A stretch of 64,000 nt of DNA from contig CAXIWW010000817.1 in assembly GCA_964036315.1 (NCBI GenBank), positions 3,445,501 to 3,509,500 on the forward strand. Direction: 5' to 3'. The stretch's first letter is position 1; each line of letters starts with the position of its first letter. The DNA is from Acanthosepion esculentum (lineage: Eukaryota > Mollusca > Cephalopoda > Sepiida > Sepiidae). This document shows positions 61,301 to 64,000 of the stretch, in pieces. The notes below the pieces were generated by a model. It saw nothing but the letters and a program-made list of their open reading frames with translations. It made no database searches and was not told the DNA's origin. The position numbers were made by a program, and so were the translations under genes.

Positions 61301-62160
61301 GACGACCCCCAGTCCCAGAAAGTCCCACGCAGACGACCCCCAGTCCAAGAAAGTCCCACGCATATGACCGCCAGTCCCAGAAATCCCACGCAGACGATCC
61401 CCAGTCCCAGAAAGTCCCACGCAGACGACCCCCCACCCAGGCGACAGTCCCAGAAAGTCCCACGCAGACGACCCACCACCTAGAAGACAGTCGCACAAAG
61501 TCCCAGGCAGACGACCCCCACCTAGGAGACAGTCCCAGAAAGAACCACGCAGAAAACCCCCACTCCCAGAAAGTCCCACGCAGACGACTCCCCACCCAGG
61601 AGACAGTCCCAGAAAGTCCGACGCAGACGACACCCAGTCCCAGACAATCCCACGCAGACGGCCCCCACCAAGGAGACAGTCACAGAAAGAGCAACGCAGA
61701 CGACCCCCCACCCAGGAGACAGTCCCAGAAAGTCCCATGCAGAAGACCTCCAGTCCCAGAAAGTCCCACGCAGACGGCCCCCACCCAGGAGACAGTCACA
61801 GAAAGTCCCACGCAGACGACCCACCAGACAGGAGACAGTCCCAGAAAGTCCCACGCAGACGACCCCCAGTCCCAGAAAGACCCACGCAGACGACCCCCAC
61901 CCAGGAGACAGTCCCAGAAAGTCCCACGCAGATGACCCCCACTCCCAGAAAGTCCCACGCAGACGACCCCCCCACCCAGGCGACAGTCCCAGAAAGTCCC
62001 ACGCAGACGACACCCAGTCCCAGAAAGTCCCACGCAGACGACCCCCCACCCAGGCGACAGTCCCAGAAAGTCCCACGCAGACGACCCTCAGTCCCAGAAA
62101 GGCTCACGCAGACGAACCCCAGTCCCAGAAAGTCCCACGCAGACGACCCCCCCACCCAGG

Positions 62161-63153
62161 AGTCAGTCCAAGAATGTCCTACGCAAACGACACCCAGCCC
62201 ATGTGAGACTCCCAGAAAGTCCCATGCAGACGACCTCCAGTCCCATAAAGTCCCACGCAGACGACCCCTCACCCAGGAGACAGTCCCAGAAAGTCCCACA
62301 CAGACGACCCACGAGACAGGTGACAGTCCCAGAAAGTCCTACGCAGACGACCCAAGTCCCAGAAAGTCCCACGCAGACGACCCCCCACCCAGTCGACAGT
62401 CCCAGAAAGTCCCACGCAGACGACCCCCATTCCCAGAAAGTCCCACGCAGACGACCCCCCACCCAGGAATCACTCCCAGAAAGTCCCACGCAGAAAGTCC
62501 CACGCAGACGGCCCCCACCCAGGAGACAGTAACAGAAAGTCCCACGCAGACGACACCCAGCCCAGGAGACAGTCCCAGAAAGTCCCATGCAATCGACCTC
62601 CAGTCCCAGCAAGTCCCACGCAGACGATCCCTCACTCAGGAGACAGTCCCAGAAAGTCCCACGCAGACGACCCACCAGACAGGAGACAGTCCCAGAAAGT
62701 CCCACGCAGACGACCCCCCATCCAGGAGACAGTCCCAGAAAGTCCCACGCAGACAACCCCCACTCCCAGAAAGTCCCACGCAGACGACCCCCCCACCCAG
62801 GCGACAGTCCCAGAAAGTCCCACGCAGACGACCCCCAGTCCCAGAAAGTCCCACGCAGACGACCCCCCACCCAGTCGACAGTCCCAGAAAGTCCCACGCA
62901 GACGACCCCCATTCCCAGAAAGTCCCACGCAGACGACCCCCCACCCAGGAGACAGTCCCAGAAAGTCCCACGCAGACGACACCCAGTCCCAGAAAGTCCC
63001 ACGCAGACGGCCCCCACCAAGGAGACAGTCACAGAAAGAGCAACGCAGACGACCCCCCAACCCAGGAGACAGTCCCAGAAAGTCCCACGCAGACGACCCC
63101 CCACCCAGGCGACAGTCCCAGAAAGTCCCACGCAGACGACCCCCCCACCCAGG
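62161..63153 (+). repeat. 993-bp satellite A higher-order repeat, complete copy
   Basis: From GTCAGTCCAAGAATGTCC to the next occurrence of the same module at 63,154. Both copies have the same module order and almost no differences by eye. A longer related version starts at 59,809. Confidence 0.85.
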
Positions 63154-64000
63154 AGTCAGTCCAAGAATGTCCTACGCAAACGACACCCAGCCCATGTGAG
63201 ACTCCCAGAAAGTCCCATGCAGACGACCTCCAGTCCCATAAAGTCCCACGCAGACGACCCCTCACCCAGGAGACAGTCCCAGAAAGTCCCACACAGACGA
63301 CCCACGAGACAGGTGACAGTCCCAGAAAGTCCTACGCAGACGACCCAAGTCCCAGAAAGTCCCACGCAGACGACCCCCCACCCAGTCGACAGTCCCAGAA
63401 AGTCCCACGCAGACGACCCCCATTCCCAGAAAGTCCCACGCAGACGACCCCCCACCCAGGAATCACTCCCAGAAAGTCCCACGCAGAAAGTCCCACGCAG
63501 ACGGCCCCCACCCAGGAGACAGTAACAGAAAGTCCCACGCAGACGACACCCAGCCCAGGAGACAGTCCCAGAAAGTCCCATGCAATCGACCTCCAGTCCC
63601 AGCAAGTCCCACGCAGACGATCCCTCACTCAGGAGACAGTCCCAGAAAGTCCCACGCAGACGACCCACCAGACAGGAGACAGTCCCAGAAAGTCCCACGC
63701 AGACGACCCCCCATCCAGGAGACAGTCCCAGAAAGTCCCACGCAGACAACCCCCACTCCCAGAAAGTCCCACGCAGACGACCCCCCCACCCAGGCGACAG
63801 TCCCAGAAAGTCCCACGCAGACGACCCCCAGTCCCAGAAAGTCCCACGCAGACGACCCCCCACCCAGTCGACAGTCCCAGAAAGTCCCACGCAGACGACC
63901 CCCATTCCCAGAAAGTCCCACGCAGACGACCCCCCACCCAGGAGACAGTCCCAGAAAGTCCCACGCAGACGACACCCAGTCCCAGAAAGTCCCACGCAGA
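63154..64000 (+). repeat. 993-bp satellite A higher-order repeat, copy cut by the window end
   Basis: 847 bp of the next copy, still collinear with 62,161-63,007 where the window stops, so the higher-order array probably continues. Confidence 0.85.

Larger units (their letters stand above)
58841..64000 (+). repeat. Satellite A array with 0.99-2.35-kb higher-order repeats, runs off the window
   Basis: 31/43-bp modules with landmarks GAGTCAGTCCAAGAATGTCC, CCCATGTGAGACTCCC, CACCCAGTCGACAGTCCC and CCACGCAGAAAGTCCCACG. Segments at 58.9-59.43 and 61.08-61.6 kb match at an offset of 2,161 bp. The landmark series starting at 59,809 recurs at 62,161 and 63,154. Confidence 0.93.

Overview
The window is almost entirely tandemly repeated satellite DNA, with no protein-coding, rRNA or tRNA gene that I can support. 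Three unrelated satellite families fill about 98% of it. Satellite A (about 44.1 kb, 69%) is a GC-rich array of 31-bp and 43-bp modules. Satellite B (about 14.6 kb, 23%) is a 60-bp monomer family. Satellite C (about 4.1 kb, 6%) is an AT-rich family with a monomer of about 393 bp. A single non-repetitive AT-rich island of 1.16 kb (42,718-43,879) sits inside satellite A behind a GT microsatellite. This composition points to a eukaryotic heterochromatic region such as pericentromere, subtelomere or a satellite-rich arm. I cannot name the organism from the sequence.

Layout, with + meaning the C-rich strand of A, the TTGTGACAACTGCCTTACAA strand of B, and the GGATTTTTCATTTGGTCAG strand of C: A+ 1-19,074; B+ 19,075-21,455; B- 21,456-28,184; A- 28,185-42,690; GT tract 42,691-42,717; unique island 42,718-43,879; A- 43,880-44,557; B- 44,558-45,523; a small B+ inversion 45,524-45,711; B- 45,712-49,303; C+ 49,304-53,370; C- stub 53,371-53,418; B+ 53,419-54,127; A+ 54,128-64,000. 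Both window ends lie inside satellite A, so the arrays continue outward.

The many very long open frames (up to 1,464 codons, on both strands and in all frames) are artefacts. The A modules are 31 and 43 bp, both one more than a multiple of three, and the consensus has no stop codon in any of six frames. The B monomer is 60 bp, so frames stay open there too.

The striking content is architectural. The order A+B+/B-A-/A-B-/C/B+A+ reads as an alternating A-B array folded by inversions. A near-perfect inverted repeat of about 0.5 kb brackets the C array and duplicates its B/C junction. All four A/B junctions fall beside the same variant of the B monomer. Blocks of A tens of kilobases apart share nearly identical higher-order segments, in direct orientation (9.7 and 57.9 kb) and inverted (1 and 39 kb). 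These patterns indicate recent amplification, inversion and exchange.
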